DNA from: Owenia fusiformis
Taxonomy: Eukaryota; Annelida; Polychaeta; Sabellida; Oweniidae
Length of the DNA: 64,000 nucleotides
Direction: 5' to 3'
NCBI GenBank assembly: GCA_903813345.2
Contig: CAIIXF020000012.1
Coordinates: 35,384,528 to 35,448,527, forward strand
The notes under the pieces were generated by a model. That model was not told the origin of the DNA and did no database searches. It saw only the letters and a program-made list of their open reading frames with translations. Shown piece by piece: positions 54,165 through 64,000 of the stretch; the stretch's first letter is position 1; every line of letters begins with the position of its first letter. A program made the translations under genes and the position numbers.

Positions 54165-54375
54165 CAGTGAATTTCGCGAGACAAAAATGGCGGCCATTTT
54201 GAAAATAGTCGAGCTTTTGAACTAAGAGTAACAGGGGGGGTTTCTATATTGATGTTGAACAAAAAAACTTAAAACAGGAATCCTATTGACAGAGGTTTTA
54301 AAACTGGCCAATTGTTGACAGACGGACAGACAGACAGACAAGTGAGTGATTGCAATAGCTCACCATGTGAGCTAC
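54165..54375 (+). repeat. Family S element
   Basis: 'gtgaatttcgcgagacaaaa', 'atggcggccattttgaaaat', a GACA-rich stretch, and the tail 'gtgagtgattgcaatagctc'. Same family as 19836-19982 and 29150-29470. Confidence 0.75.
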
Positions 54376-55160
54376 AAGGAGGATTGGCAGCCATTGTTTA
54401 AACTACAATTTAGTAAAAATATTTCTTTAAAATTCTCTTTAACCAAGTATTTCATTCAATTTGGAAGACGTACATTACGAACATTATGGTAATATTTTAG
54501 TTTTATTGGCTGTTCTTGTCGTCAAAATATGAGTTATTTTGTTACCAAAGTGGTCCATGCCAGGCAACTGAGTATCGAGTTTGAATAACGGCTACCAATC
54601 CTACTTCGAGAGAAGAGCAAAATAAGATCCGAAGTAATTTGTCTTTTATGCCACCAATGTATTCATGTATGCCATTGAAATTGTTTTGAGTGGAAATGTT
54701 AATTAATTCAAACACGACCGTGCTTTAATTGAATTCCTCAACCAATCAGAATGCAGCATATCCAAAAATGAACGTTCTTTATTTCTCCATACATGCACGA
54801 CCGTTGAACCTTCGGTTCGTGCTTTGTATGACATTCTGTCCAACTCGTGCTGAATTTCACCAACTCGTGCTGAATTTCACCATATTGAAAGGCCTATCAT
54901 TATTTATTCCTTAAATACAAAACTGTGAACAGAAAACAGAATCATAGAAATATGATAAAGATATAAAACTTACGATATTTGATATATTTAATATAAGTAA
55001 ATTAATGAACGTCCTGATGAAGGGGAACAATTAAGGAGGGTGGTAGGTGAAAAAAGCAAAGAGCAAAAACTTTATCTGTTGTCTGTTGTACTATGTTATT
55101 CAAGGAACACAAAGACCGCTTGTTCTGGATGAATATTTGTAGTTGATAACTTATTTTTGA
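54376..55160. repeat. Receptor-flank block G, copy 4 (in intron 1 of gene B)
   Basis: The core starts at 54566. Upstream 'ggattggcagccattgttta' and 'acattacgaacattatggta' match copies 2 and 3. A short duplication of 'caactcgtgctgaatttcac' lies at 54841-54880. Confidence 0.8.
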
Positions 55161-55194
55161 TGAGATTTGATTTGATTAGATGTCATACGTCATA

Positions 55195-55440
55195 TTTTTA
55201 TTTTGAGAAGATAGAGAAGCTACGGTTGCAATGCGTCATATATTGATTTTTTGAAAAACTACGGTTGTCATAGGTCAAATTTTGATTTTTAGAAGATAGA
55301 AAAACTATGGTTGCCATGCGTCTTATTTTGTGAAAAACTACAGTTACCATACGTCATATTTTGATTTTATGAAAAACTACGGTAGCCATACGTTATATTT
55401 TGATTTTGAGAAATTCTACGGTTGGCAAAGGGTGTCCATA
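55195..55440. repeat. ~55-bp tandem array, about four units
   Basis: 'gaaaaactacggttg(t/c)cat' followed by 'gtca(t/a)attttgattt' recurs about four times. Diverged, noncoding. Confidence 0.75.
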
Positions 55441-56088
55441 TGCATGGCGAGCGCAATTGTCTTTATTTTAATTGCAATTCAAAAAGGTCAATTGTAACCC
55501 TTAAAACCTTAAGACAGCAACAAGTCGACCGTATGCCCGACATATGGCCACCGTGCAACCAGTTTAGCTACGACATGTTTATTCTACGATGACCGTAGAA
55601 ATCAAAATAGTTGTAAGTTTGAGTTATTATTTATATAGCGACTCTACGGCCTGAAAAATAGAAAAGTACAGATGCCGTAAGGCGACCAGAGATCTTCTGC
55701 GATTGCCGTAGGAATTTAAGGGGAGTAAGGTCGACGGAACGGTCGCCGTAGAGCAAACTTGACTGAGATTCAAACCCTCTGTCACATTAGCTCTACGCCA
55801 AGCGCACGTCGACCGTTGTTCCTTTATGTCAGTAAATTTCTACGGCAACATTAGAAAAACTACTGCCTCCACTCAGCCGCTTTGTGGTCTCCATACGACA
55901 TAGAAATTATAAGTCGGAGTTATTACCTTTTTTCATTCCTGAGGTCAAAGTAGAAATTTACAAGCCACAGTCAAACCATAGAAAGGACACACGGTGATCG
56001 AACGTCGGGAACAAAACATTAAATTAGGCCTAAGCAGAAGTTTAATAGAACAGAATTGGCGAAATTCAAAATTACTAACATCAAGCTA
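55441..56088. other. Intron 1 of gene B, 'ctacgg'-rich
   Basis: Several 'ctacggc' / 'gccgtag' words in both orientations suggest an old inverted-repeat element, perhaps linked to the preceding array. No clear boundaries and no coding sequence. Confidence 0.35.
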
Positions 56089-56090
56089 TA

Positions 56091-56732
56091 CAGGGTGTCC
56101 CGAAAGTATGGGGCCCCCCTTGGGCAGACATATTCCAGTGTCCTCAAAGTGTGTGTCATATATCATTTTAAAGCTTATCCAAAGTTACATTGATTTGCCA
56201 AGTATCATGGTTTAACTCCCAAATGGGAAAAAGTTACAGTCATTTTAAAACTTAGTGTTTTGTCAAAATAAAGTTCAATTTTACACCATATTGCTAGTCA
56301 ATGAGTCTCCCCTTGGCCATGTTAACAGCAGCAATTTTTCCAAATATGACCTTAAAAGCCCTTCAAATAGGGGTGTGGAATTTTATAACCCTCTTAAAAC
56401 CTGTTAAGGCACTTTAAAAGAGTTTCCTTAGAGTTTCTACCCTCATTGTTCTCTTTTTCCAACTCAATATCCATCCGACCCGAAAAGAATTGCTGCTGTT
56501 AAGATGGCCCAGGAGGACACATTGATTATTGATTTGGTGTAAAATTGAACTTAATTTTGACCAAACACTAAATTTTGAAGAGCCTGTAATTTTTTCACAT
56601 GTCAGAGTTGAACCATGATACTTGGCAAATCAATGTAACTTTGGATAAGCTTTAAAATGATATATGACACATACTATGACGACACTGGTATATGTCTGCC
56701 TAGGGGGGGGGGCATACTTTCGGGACACCCTG
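56091..56732. mobile_element. 642-bp palindromic mariner-type MITE
   Basis: TA flanks at 56089-56090 and 56733-56734. Ends are CAGGGTGTCCCGAAAGTATG and its complement. Inverted similarity of about 270 bp per side includes 'cttatccaaagttacattga', leaving a core of only about 100 bp. Confidence 0.9.
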
Positions 56733-56922
56733 TACTCTGATGGACACTGTGTTCAGGCATCAAACCTACAGAGCACGTAAAATCACATAGCAGCACTGTT
56801 GAATGGATAACGAAAATAAGAGACGCTCATTTGTATTTAACACTCAGATACGATTTAAATTAATATAAATCAACAAACCACGGTCCTGCGCTCACACAGT
56901 TTGGAATCTTCAGAGGAATGTA

Positions 56923-58000
56923 CAGGGCGTTCAGTAAGTAAAGCTAATTTTGCTCTCAAACTTTTATTTCTTGTCTATCATCGTTCAGATTTTCAGTGGA
57001 GAAGCATCAGACACTTTCCTAACTACCCTGAAAAAATGATCAAGATATAATGAATAACAGCAAAATGGTGGTTGTCATAGTAACGCGAATACGGGTTCTG
57101 CGGAGCAATTTTATAAGTTCACAGCATAGTAGATTTTGTTAACGTTAGTTTCTGTCCTGTCTATATTTTAACAATAGTTCTGTGGCTACTCCACATTTCT
57201 ACTTTCAAATTAGCATTCTATTTCATGTTCAAAGTAGTTCCCCTTAGCTTTCACCCACAGCTGATGTCGTTCTATCCACTTCTGATATATCCTGTGGAAG
57301 CCATCTGGAAAGTTCTTTGTCAGCGAACGTTGAACGGCATTCTGAAGCTCATGGATATTTGCGTGGATCTTACCATGCAGATCATTTTTCAATCATGAAA
57401 ATACCCCAAAATCTCCCCTTTTGGAATTTCTGACACCATTTGTAGATTGTGTACTTAGGCACACTGTCCCCATATGCTTTTTGGATATCCCTAATGGTAT
57501 CCTGCTTGGATTTCCCTAGCAACACATTGTATCTGATGCTACTTCTCATTTCATTGTTCATTTTGCTTCCATTGGCAATCCTGGCAGCCATGATTTTGAT
57601 GATGTCATGTAGCAGTGTCTGATGGATCATTCTGGATAATTCCATCTGTTGTATCATCTGTCTGTGATGTCATAGACTACTGTTGCCATGGTATCATATT
57701 TGTGTATGTTGTTGTTATGTTTGTCGTGACTTTCAGCCATAGCAAACAAAGACATATGCAGCATTAATCTTAATCAATTTCATTGCATTATAACATTTTT
57801 ATTAAAGTAAGAAATTGCTCCGCAGAACCCGTATTCACGTTACTATGACAACCATTGTTTTGCTATTATTCATCATATCTTATTTAATTTTTCAGGGTAG
57901 TTAGAAAAATGTCAAATGCTTCTTCACTGAAAATTTGAAAGATAAATGACAAAAAATAAAAGTTTGAGAGCAAAATTAGCTTTACTTACTGAACGCCCTG
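56923..58000 (-). mobile_element. 1.08-kb mariner element with deleted transposase
   Basis: TA flanks at 56921-56922 and 58001-58002. Ends are CAGGGCGTTCAGTAAGTAAA and its complement, with about 190 bp of inverted match through 'ttgctccgcagaacccgtat'. The interior encodes the two ends of a mariner transposase on the minus strand. Confidence 0.9.
57210..57657 (-). pseudogene. Mariner transposase with catalytic core missing
   Basis: From 57657 leftward: an N-terminal helix-turn-helix region (RYNVLLGKSKQDTIRDIQKA, then YTIYKWCQKFQKGR). A frame change near 57385 follows, then the C-terminal region (NFPDGFHRIYQKWIERHQLW, then KGNYFEHE), which is the usual mariner ending. The whole DDE/D catalytic domain between them is absent, so about 150 codons remain of an expected 340 or so. 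An internal deletion derivative that could move only with a transposase made elsewhere. Confidence 0.8.
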
Positions 58001-58009
58001 TATATCCCT

Positions 58010-58880
58010 ACTTTCAAACAAAAATACTAATTTAGATTTGTAGTTCCGAACTTTGAGAAACTTAGATAGCACAGTTGTGTGACCTAGTTTGATTACCTTT
58101 GACCTTGAAAATTTTACCTATTCAGAGCTCAGTAAGGTATTTTGTGATTAAGCTGACCAAAATTTACATCCAAAAATCAATTTGAAAAATCAACTTTTTG
58201 ACCTTTTGAAGGTCACTGAAGGTCAAATAAAGGTCAAATCCTTAAACTTATGTCAGATTTGAACTCCTGGCAACTTGTAGATGATTTTCCAAAAAATTGG
58301 TCAAATTGAAGCAAGTTGAAAAATCACTTATTTTTACTGTTTTTTTTACGTCAAATATCTCAAAAACGGTAAAAAATTATGCTGACATATAGTGAGCAAT
58401 ATGTAGGGGATGCTTAAATCTAGTAGTGATGTAATTCATTGCAAGAAATGATCGATCAAGTATAAGGCAAACTTTGAGAAACTTGTCAATCACAAAACCT
58501 GCCATTGACTTAATACATGAGAAAGTTTCCTGAAAATGACATAGTCCTACTTTTTGTCAAATTATAGAGTAAACACCTAAAACTGTAATTCCAAGAGCTT
58601 TCAAATCTTCAAAAAGCAACTACTACAAGTTATTTGAAAGTTCTACTTCAACAAAGTGTCTAGTATTTACAAAAAATTGACTATTTGACGTCAAAATCAG
58701 CAATTTCTCGAAAACCGGGCGAATAGGCATTATGGATATGCATAAAATGAACGTTGATATGACTCAATCCGAATGACAGTTTTAATTTGTGCAGCCAATG
58801 TTGACGGACGAAAGGACCAACGGACGGACGGACGGATGCCTGGTCGATCCCATAGGCTCACTGTGTGGGCCAAAAATCAC
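58010..58880 (+). repeat. Family D element with GGAC-rich 3' end
   Basis: The longest copy of family D: 'gaaggtcaaataaaggtcaa', 'gtcaaatatctcaaaaacgg', 'agcaatatgtaggggatgct'. It ends in 'ggacggacggacgga' and 'ataggctcactgtgtgggcc'. That tail suggests a LINE-derived 3' end. No intact open frame. Confidence 0.65.
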
Positions 58881-58930
58881 TGAATTACTCTAAGCTGACT
58901 GCCAGGGACAAACTAGCTATTTGTTTTCAG

Positions 58931-60308
58931 ATTCATACCCAAATGGCCAGTACGAGACGCCATGGTTAGTTTGTTTTTCGTCTTTTTATTGTTTATTATT
59001 TTATTTTATTATTGTTCTGATATTCGTATTTTATTTTCTATAATGTACTGTGCATAAATGGCTGGTACGCATATGAATGAACTAGTAAATGCAGATTTAT
59101 GCCCAAATGGCTACAGATATAGTAGTACTGGATCTATTAACGTCTTTATATTTCAGATGCATTGCCAAATGGCTACAGATGCTAGCGCTGGTTCCATTGT
59201 CGTCCTTATATTTAAGATGCATGCTCAAATGGCTACTGATACTATAGGGTTGGTTCAATTGTCGTCTTTATATTTCAGATTTATGCTCAGATGGCTATAG
59301 ATACTAGGGCTGGTTCCATTGACGTCTTTATATTTTAGATGCATGCCCAAATGGCGACATATACTAGTGCTGGTTCAATTGTCGTCTTTATATTTCAGAT
59401 TTATGCCCAGATAGCTATAGATACTAGGGCTGGTTCCATTGTCGTCTTTATATTTAGATGCATGTCCAAATGGCTACAGATACGAGGGCTGGTTTCATTG
59501 TCGTATTTATATTTTTATGCATATGGCTACAGATACTAGTACTGGTTCCATTGTCGTCTTTATATTTCAGATGCATGCCCAAATGGCTACAGATACCATA
59601 GGGCTGGTTCAATTGTCGTCTTTATATTTCAGATTTATGCTCAGATGGCTATAGATACTAGGGCTGGTTCCATTGACGTCTTTATATTTTAGATACATGC
59701 CAAAATGGCGACATATACTAGTGCTAGTTCAATTGTCGTCTTTATATTTCAGATTTATGCCCAGATAGCTATAGATACTAGGGCTGGTTCCATTGTCGTC
59801 TTTATATTTTAGATGCATGCCCCAATGGCTACAGATACGAGGGCTGGTTCCATTGTCGTCTTTATATTTCAGATGCATGTCCAAATGGCTACAGATACTA
59901 GGGCTGGTTCCATTGTCGTCTTTATATTTCAGATGTATGCCGAAATGGCTGCAGATGTTAGCGCTGGTTACATTGTCGTCTTTATATTTCAAATAGATGC
60001 CCATATGGCTGCAGATACTAGGGGTAGTTCCACTGCCGTCTTGATATTTCAGATGAATGCCCAAATGGCTACAGATACTAGGGCTGGTCCAATTGTCGTC
60101 TTTATATTTCAGATGCATGCCCAAATGACTACATATGCTAGCGCTGCTTCCATGTGGTCTTGATATTTTAGATATATGCCCAAATGGCTGGTATGCGTAT
60201 CAATGTACAGGCAGAGGTTACGGGTTGTTTACATTTTGTCTTCAGATTCATGAACAAATGGCAACACATGCTACGGGTTGACCGGATTTTTCGTCTTTTT
60301 TATTCCAG
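58931..60308 (+). repeat. 60-bp array of splice acceptor plus CTLD-exon start
   Basis: About 18 units of 60-62 bp between about 59093 and 60180. Each reads 'tttatatttcag', then 'atgcatgcccaaatggctac' and 'agatactagggctggttcca'. The first 17 or so bases after the AG copy the start of the CTLD exon (60309: 'atgcatgctccaatggctgg'). In exon phase a unit reads DACPNGYRY then stop. Longer diverged copies of the exon start lie at 58931 (acceptor 'ttgttttcag') and about 60173 (CPNGWYAYQC, then GYGLFT). The period is a multiple of 3 in many units, which makes spurious frames on both strands. Confidence 0.88.
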
Positions 60309-60560
60309 ATGCATGCTCCAATGGCTGGTACGAATGTGATGGAAGGTGCTATGGGTTGTTTACCAACCATACTCAGAACTTAACATGGGTCGAAGCAAGG
60401 GAAAGCTGTTGGTCTAAAGATGCCTTCCTGGCTGCAATAACCAACGAAGGCGAATATGGGAGGGAGGAAGAGGCATGCATGAAAGAAACACTGCTCAACT
60501 GGAATAATACGGAACCACTCCCGTGTATTGCACATAAACCGCAGCAATCTGTATACGCAG
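60309..60560 (+). CDS. Receptor gene B, exon 2: C-type-lectin-like domain, first part
   Basis: The acceptor 'tttttattccag' ends at 60308; the donor G|GTACCA starts at 60561; 252 nt, phase 1 at both ends. Residues open CSNGWYECDGRCYGLF, then WVEARESCW and AFLAAIT, parallel to gene A's exon 2 with one codon fewer in the loop after AAIT. All cysteines and aromatic core residues match, plus an extra Cys near the end (PLPCIAHK versus PLPYIAHK). It is intact and probably functional. The matching exon 3 lies beyond the window's right edge. Confidence 0.85.
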
Positions 60561-60900
60561 GTACCATTTCAATTATTTTTCAATGGTTAGTGATATTAAA
60601 CATTCAATACAAGAAAATTTGGCGTCGCCCTTGATTAACTTTTAACAATTGGAAATTAATAAGAAATCATAGTTTTAATTTATACTCCTCCCAGTATCAA
60701 ATTACAATAAACATTATTTTTGCTTATCTTACTTCTCATCCGCTCCTTGAGCTGGGGAAAATCGTATATTGGGGCGATATATGGCAGAGAATATATGAAG
60801 TTTAACAGTTACATTCAACGGTCATCGTTGTTTTGTCAAACCTGGAAATCATTTTTTCTGAAAATGAAATTAAGATTGCAAAATTAACATTGGTATAATA
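60561..60900. other. Intron 2 of gene B, start
   Basis: No feature seen before the 127-bp-type array begins. Confidence 0.4.
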
Positions 60901-61643
60901 CCTCTTTCACTCCCCACCCTTCCAATCTCCTTCCACGCGCTTCATTTCCACGTTTAATGTCTGGAGCTAAAATGTGCGGCTTGATGTTGAGAACTATAAC
61001 TCCTATGAGAAACATTGGTATATACTGTAATACCATTTCACTCCCCACCCTTCCAATCTCCTTCCATGCGCTTCATTTCCAGGTTTAATGTCTGGAGCTA
61101 GAATGCGCGACTTGATGGTGAGAACTTTAAATCTTATGAGAAACATTTGTGTATAATATCCTTCCATGCGCTTCATTTCCAGGTTTAATAACTGTGGCTA
61201 GAACATGCAACTTGATAGTTAGAACTATAACTCCTATGAGAAACATTGGTATATAATACCATTTCACTCTCTATCCCTTCCAATCTCCGTCCATGCGCTT
61301 AATTTCCAGGTTTAATGACTGGTGCTAGAATGTGCGACTTGATGGTGAGAACTATAACTCCTATGAGAAACATTGGTATGTAATACCATTTCACTCTTTA
61401 TCCCTTCCAATCTCCTTCCATGCGCTTCATTTCCAGGTTTAATAACTGTGGCTAGAACATGCAACTTGATGGTTAGAACTATAACTCCTATGAGAAACAT
61501 TGGTATATAATACCATTTCACTCTCTATCCCTTCCAATCTCTGTCCATGCGCTTAATTTCCAGGTTTAATGACTGGTGCTAGAATGTGCTACTTGATGGT
61601 GAGAACTATAAATCCTATGAGAAATATTGGTATATACTGTAAT
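60901..61643 (+). repeat. 127-bp-type acceptor/mini-exon array of gene B, left part
   Basis: Units start at about 60954, 61083, 61183, 61310, 61437 and 61564, most with '(c/a)atttccag' then GTTTAAT. The first has 'ttccac', a lost acceptor. One unit is shortened to 100 bp (61083-61182). Typical 66-nt segments are phase 1-1 and encode variants such as GLMTGARMCDLMVRTI, ending at GTATAT or GTATGT. They are more diverged than gene A's units. The array resumes at 63884. Confidence 0.85.
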
Positions 61644-63883
61644 CACTGGGGAGTATCGTGATGCAGCAACACCGTGTTGTTGCATCAAGATGGCCAGACT
61701 TCCGGTGATAGATTTTCGTACGATATTTTGTTTCCCCAATTTAAACCAATTTCTAGGACGAGTTGCTCAATAACCATACACGTGCAGTTAGCGCACGATC
61801 TATATTTAAAGAAACTGTCATTAGTATACATGTACCATCACCAAGAAGCAATAAGTTCACGGTTTTAGTTCCTCACTATTGATGCAACAACACCAAACCG
61901 AAGATGCAACAACACTCCTCTAGATTTGAGCAATTATGCAGCAACACCAATTAATAGTATAATTTCAGAAGACCATAAATCTCGAGAGGAACAGATTTTT
62001 AAATGCTACTATTGCAACACCGTTACCCATTACCCATATCTGCGTTCTTCTCAAGGCTTTTAAATTTCTAGATATTACTTTTAAATATCACAATGTACTG
62101 GACGTTGTTCTATAACATAGTTCAATCGCCTTTAACATGGCAAGCTTTAGTAACCCAATCTATTTTCATAAACCACTGTTAATCCATAGCTTGCAATTGA
62201 TGACCCTGACTCCAGTTAGTATCATTCAAAATGGTGGACAAACATCTTTCGTTCTCGGTAAACATGACGAGCTATTGGAAATTATCTGTCATCCATCTGT
62301 GGAACAATGATAAACTAGTAGATGTACGTTACCACTGTTTATCAAATTATAACTAAAACATTTTAACTGTGACATTCGTGAGCTTATGTTGATGGGATGC
62401 TTGCTTCATCTATGATATAATATGATATGATTATTTATTTCCTCCAATTTGGTGAGCCAACGTGTAAAAACGTCTAATTGACTTTTTAAGAGAGGCCGTT
62501 TAGCTACACGTTTAATGGAAATCTTGCACGACGCACATGTAGAATTATTGCTCTCTTTGGATTCCTTCTCTCCGACTGAGTAAAAAGGTAAACAAAAGTG
62601 ATAAGATTTAGGGCCCAAAAAGGTAAATTGATAGGGGTACATTTATCCCAGATATCTCGGGCCCTCGGGAAATATCATATTGCCTCTCGGAATAAAACCA
62701 ATATTGAATCCCTCTCAGTAAATAACCTTTATATAATAGCATTGTATAACTGCAATATCATTAAACCAACACTCAACCTATACAACTCTTGAGAACGATG
62801 TACAACTCCTGGATAGCGTAAACTCCTGAGCAGCGTATACAACTCTTCAACTTGATATATGACATCATACTTTGGGTGGGATAATATGAGGTTATATAAT
62901 GGTTGATTCCGTATATCGTGTTTATACTCAAGTGAGTATATGATATATTCACGAGTGACTGAAGGGAATTAATGTTAATTTTAAGTTTCCATTTGTATTG
63001 TTGCTATACTTGTCGCCTAGTATAGTTATTTTCACCAACGTTTACAAAATGTCCGTCTTCCATGTTGTTTTGTGACGTCATGAAACTTTTTTTCAGAAGA
63101 AGCGATCAACAGTACCTAGTAGCGGTCAACAGTACATAATTTTGACCGCTAATCAACCAATCAGAATCGAGTATTTCAGTTGAGGTACTAACAATACATT
63201 TTGTTGTCCGCTCATCAACCAATCAGAATTGAGTATTTCAATTGAGGTACTAACAACACAAAATGACTGATATCTGTTGTCTTTCCAAAATTATATTAGT
63301 TATTTGTAAACAATTTCCATACGGTAAATCAAGGGCATTTAATTTAGAAAATGTATAATCTTTATTTTTCAGATACAATATTGAGATTGCCTCCCGGGGA
63401 TTCGGTATTTTATTTAGTTTGCCTTGTATATCCTTTTGTCTTTGATATAGACAAAGAAACCAAACAAAATACGTTTCGTTCATGGACCACTGACTCACGC
63501 GTTTTATTCATGTCCCGACCTACACCTGTAAACAGAACATAAAACAGTTTCTCTTGTTGTTCAATGATACATTATATTGGTGTTTTTGCATCAGCACATT
63601 GGTGTTGTTGCATCATCGATAAGAAACAGAGTGGTGTTGTTGCATCAATAGTGAGGAATTAAAACCACGAATTTATCGCTTCTTGATGATGCTACATGTA
63701 TACCAATGACAGTTTTTAAAAATATAGATCATGTGCTAACTGCATGTGTATGATTATTGAGCAACTCGTCCTAGAAATGGGTGTAAATTGGGAAAACAAA
63801 ACATCGTACGAAAATTTATCACCGGAAGTCTGGCCATCTTGATGCAACAACACGGTGTTGTTGCATCACGATACCCCCCAGTG
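61644..63883. mobile_element. 2.24-kb TIR element, 5-bp target duplication GTAAT
   Basis: Ends are CACTGGGG and CCCCAGTG, with about 300-bp inverted repeats. GTAAT at 61639-61643 and 63884-63888 flanks it; an uninterrupted unit of the host array (61018-61035) shows the empty site 'atactgtaatacc'. Near each end 'gatgcaacaacac' and its complement recur several times (61662-61945 and 63575-63870). The interior has a 60-bp direct repeat ('aaccaatcagaat(c/t)gagtat', 63155 and 63218) and no recognisable transposase. The superfamily is undetermined. Confidence 0.88.
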
Positions 63884-64000
63884 GTAATACCATTTCACTC
63901 CCTATCCCTTCCAATTCCCTCCCATGCACTTAATTTCCAGGTTTAATGTCTTGGGCTAGAACGTGCAACTTGATCCTGAGAACTTTAAATCTAATGAGAA
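63884..64000 (+). repeat. 127-bp-type array of gene B, right part
   Basis: Continues the unit split by the 61644-63883 insertion. The next acceptor, 'taatttccag', ends at 63940, followed by GTTTAATGTC. Cut by the window edge; gene B exon 3 is expected further right. Confidence 0.85.

Noticed and set aside
59729-60124. 131-codon minus-strand and 116-codon plus-strand repeat frames
   Set aside because: Products of the 60-bp array; the period is a multiple of three.

Overview
This is animal genomic DNA, almost certainly from a marine invertebrate. It is AT-rich, with multi-kilobase introns bounded by GT-AG, many mariner-type and fold-back DNA elements, an APE-class LINE and abundant minisatellites. 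I see no bacterial operons, ribosome binding sites or CRISPR. The host genes encode chimeric receptors: signal peptide, C-type-lectin-like domain (CTLD), leucine-rich repeats (LRR), then a relaxin-receptor/GRL101-type seven-transmembrane (7TM) domain. Receptors of this class are typical of molluscs and other non-vertebrates. I cannot name the species.

Layout: the window cuts a tandem array of paralogous receptor genes, all on the + strand. Positions 1-1450 carry the minisatellite that also follows the stop codon of the complete gene at 35.5-39.1 kb, so an upstream paralog probably ends just before base 1. Positions 1.45-12.3 kb are intergenic: a decayed mariner element, 107-bp and 75-bp tandem arrays, a 1.5-kb terminal-inverted-repeat (TIR) element and palindromic elements. 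Gene A is complete: exon 1 at 14746-14809, CTLD exon 27993-28247, LRR+7TM exon 32941-34935, last exon 35355-35494. Every junction is phase 1, giving an 817-residue product. Intron 1 holds a broken LINE (about 16.0-19.8 kb) and a relic copy of intergenic sequence. Gene B begins at 39.7 kb with a copy of gene A's 5' flank. That flank is split by two insertions whose empty sites survive in gene A: 3.4 kb at 41712-45155, and a 7.3-kb element with 1.3-kb inverted arms at 46224-53536. Gene B exon 1 is 53664-53727 and its CTLD exon is 60309-60560; the gene continues past base 64000.

The most unusual structure is in the introns. A 127-bp unit in intron 2 of both genes copies the splice acceptor plus the first bases of exon 3, and contains a 66-nt, phase 1-1, stop-free potential mini-exon closed by a GTATAT donor. 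Gene A has 14 such units. In gene B a separate 60-bp array copies the acceptor and start of the CTLD exon about 18 times. Thus exon-acceptor boundaries of this receptor family have been tandemly amplified at two places. In gene B the 127-bp array is interrupted by a 2.24-kb element with long TIRs and a 5-bp target duplication (GTAAT).
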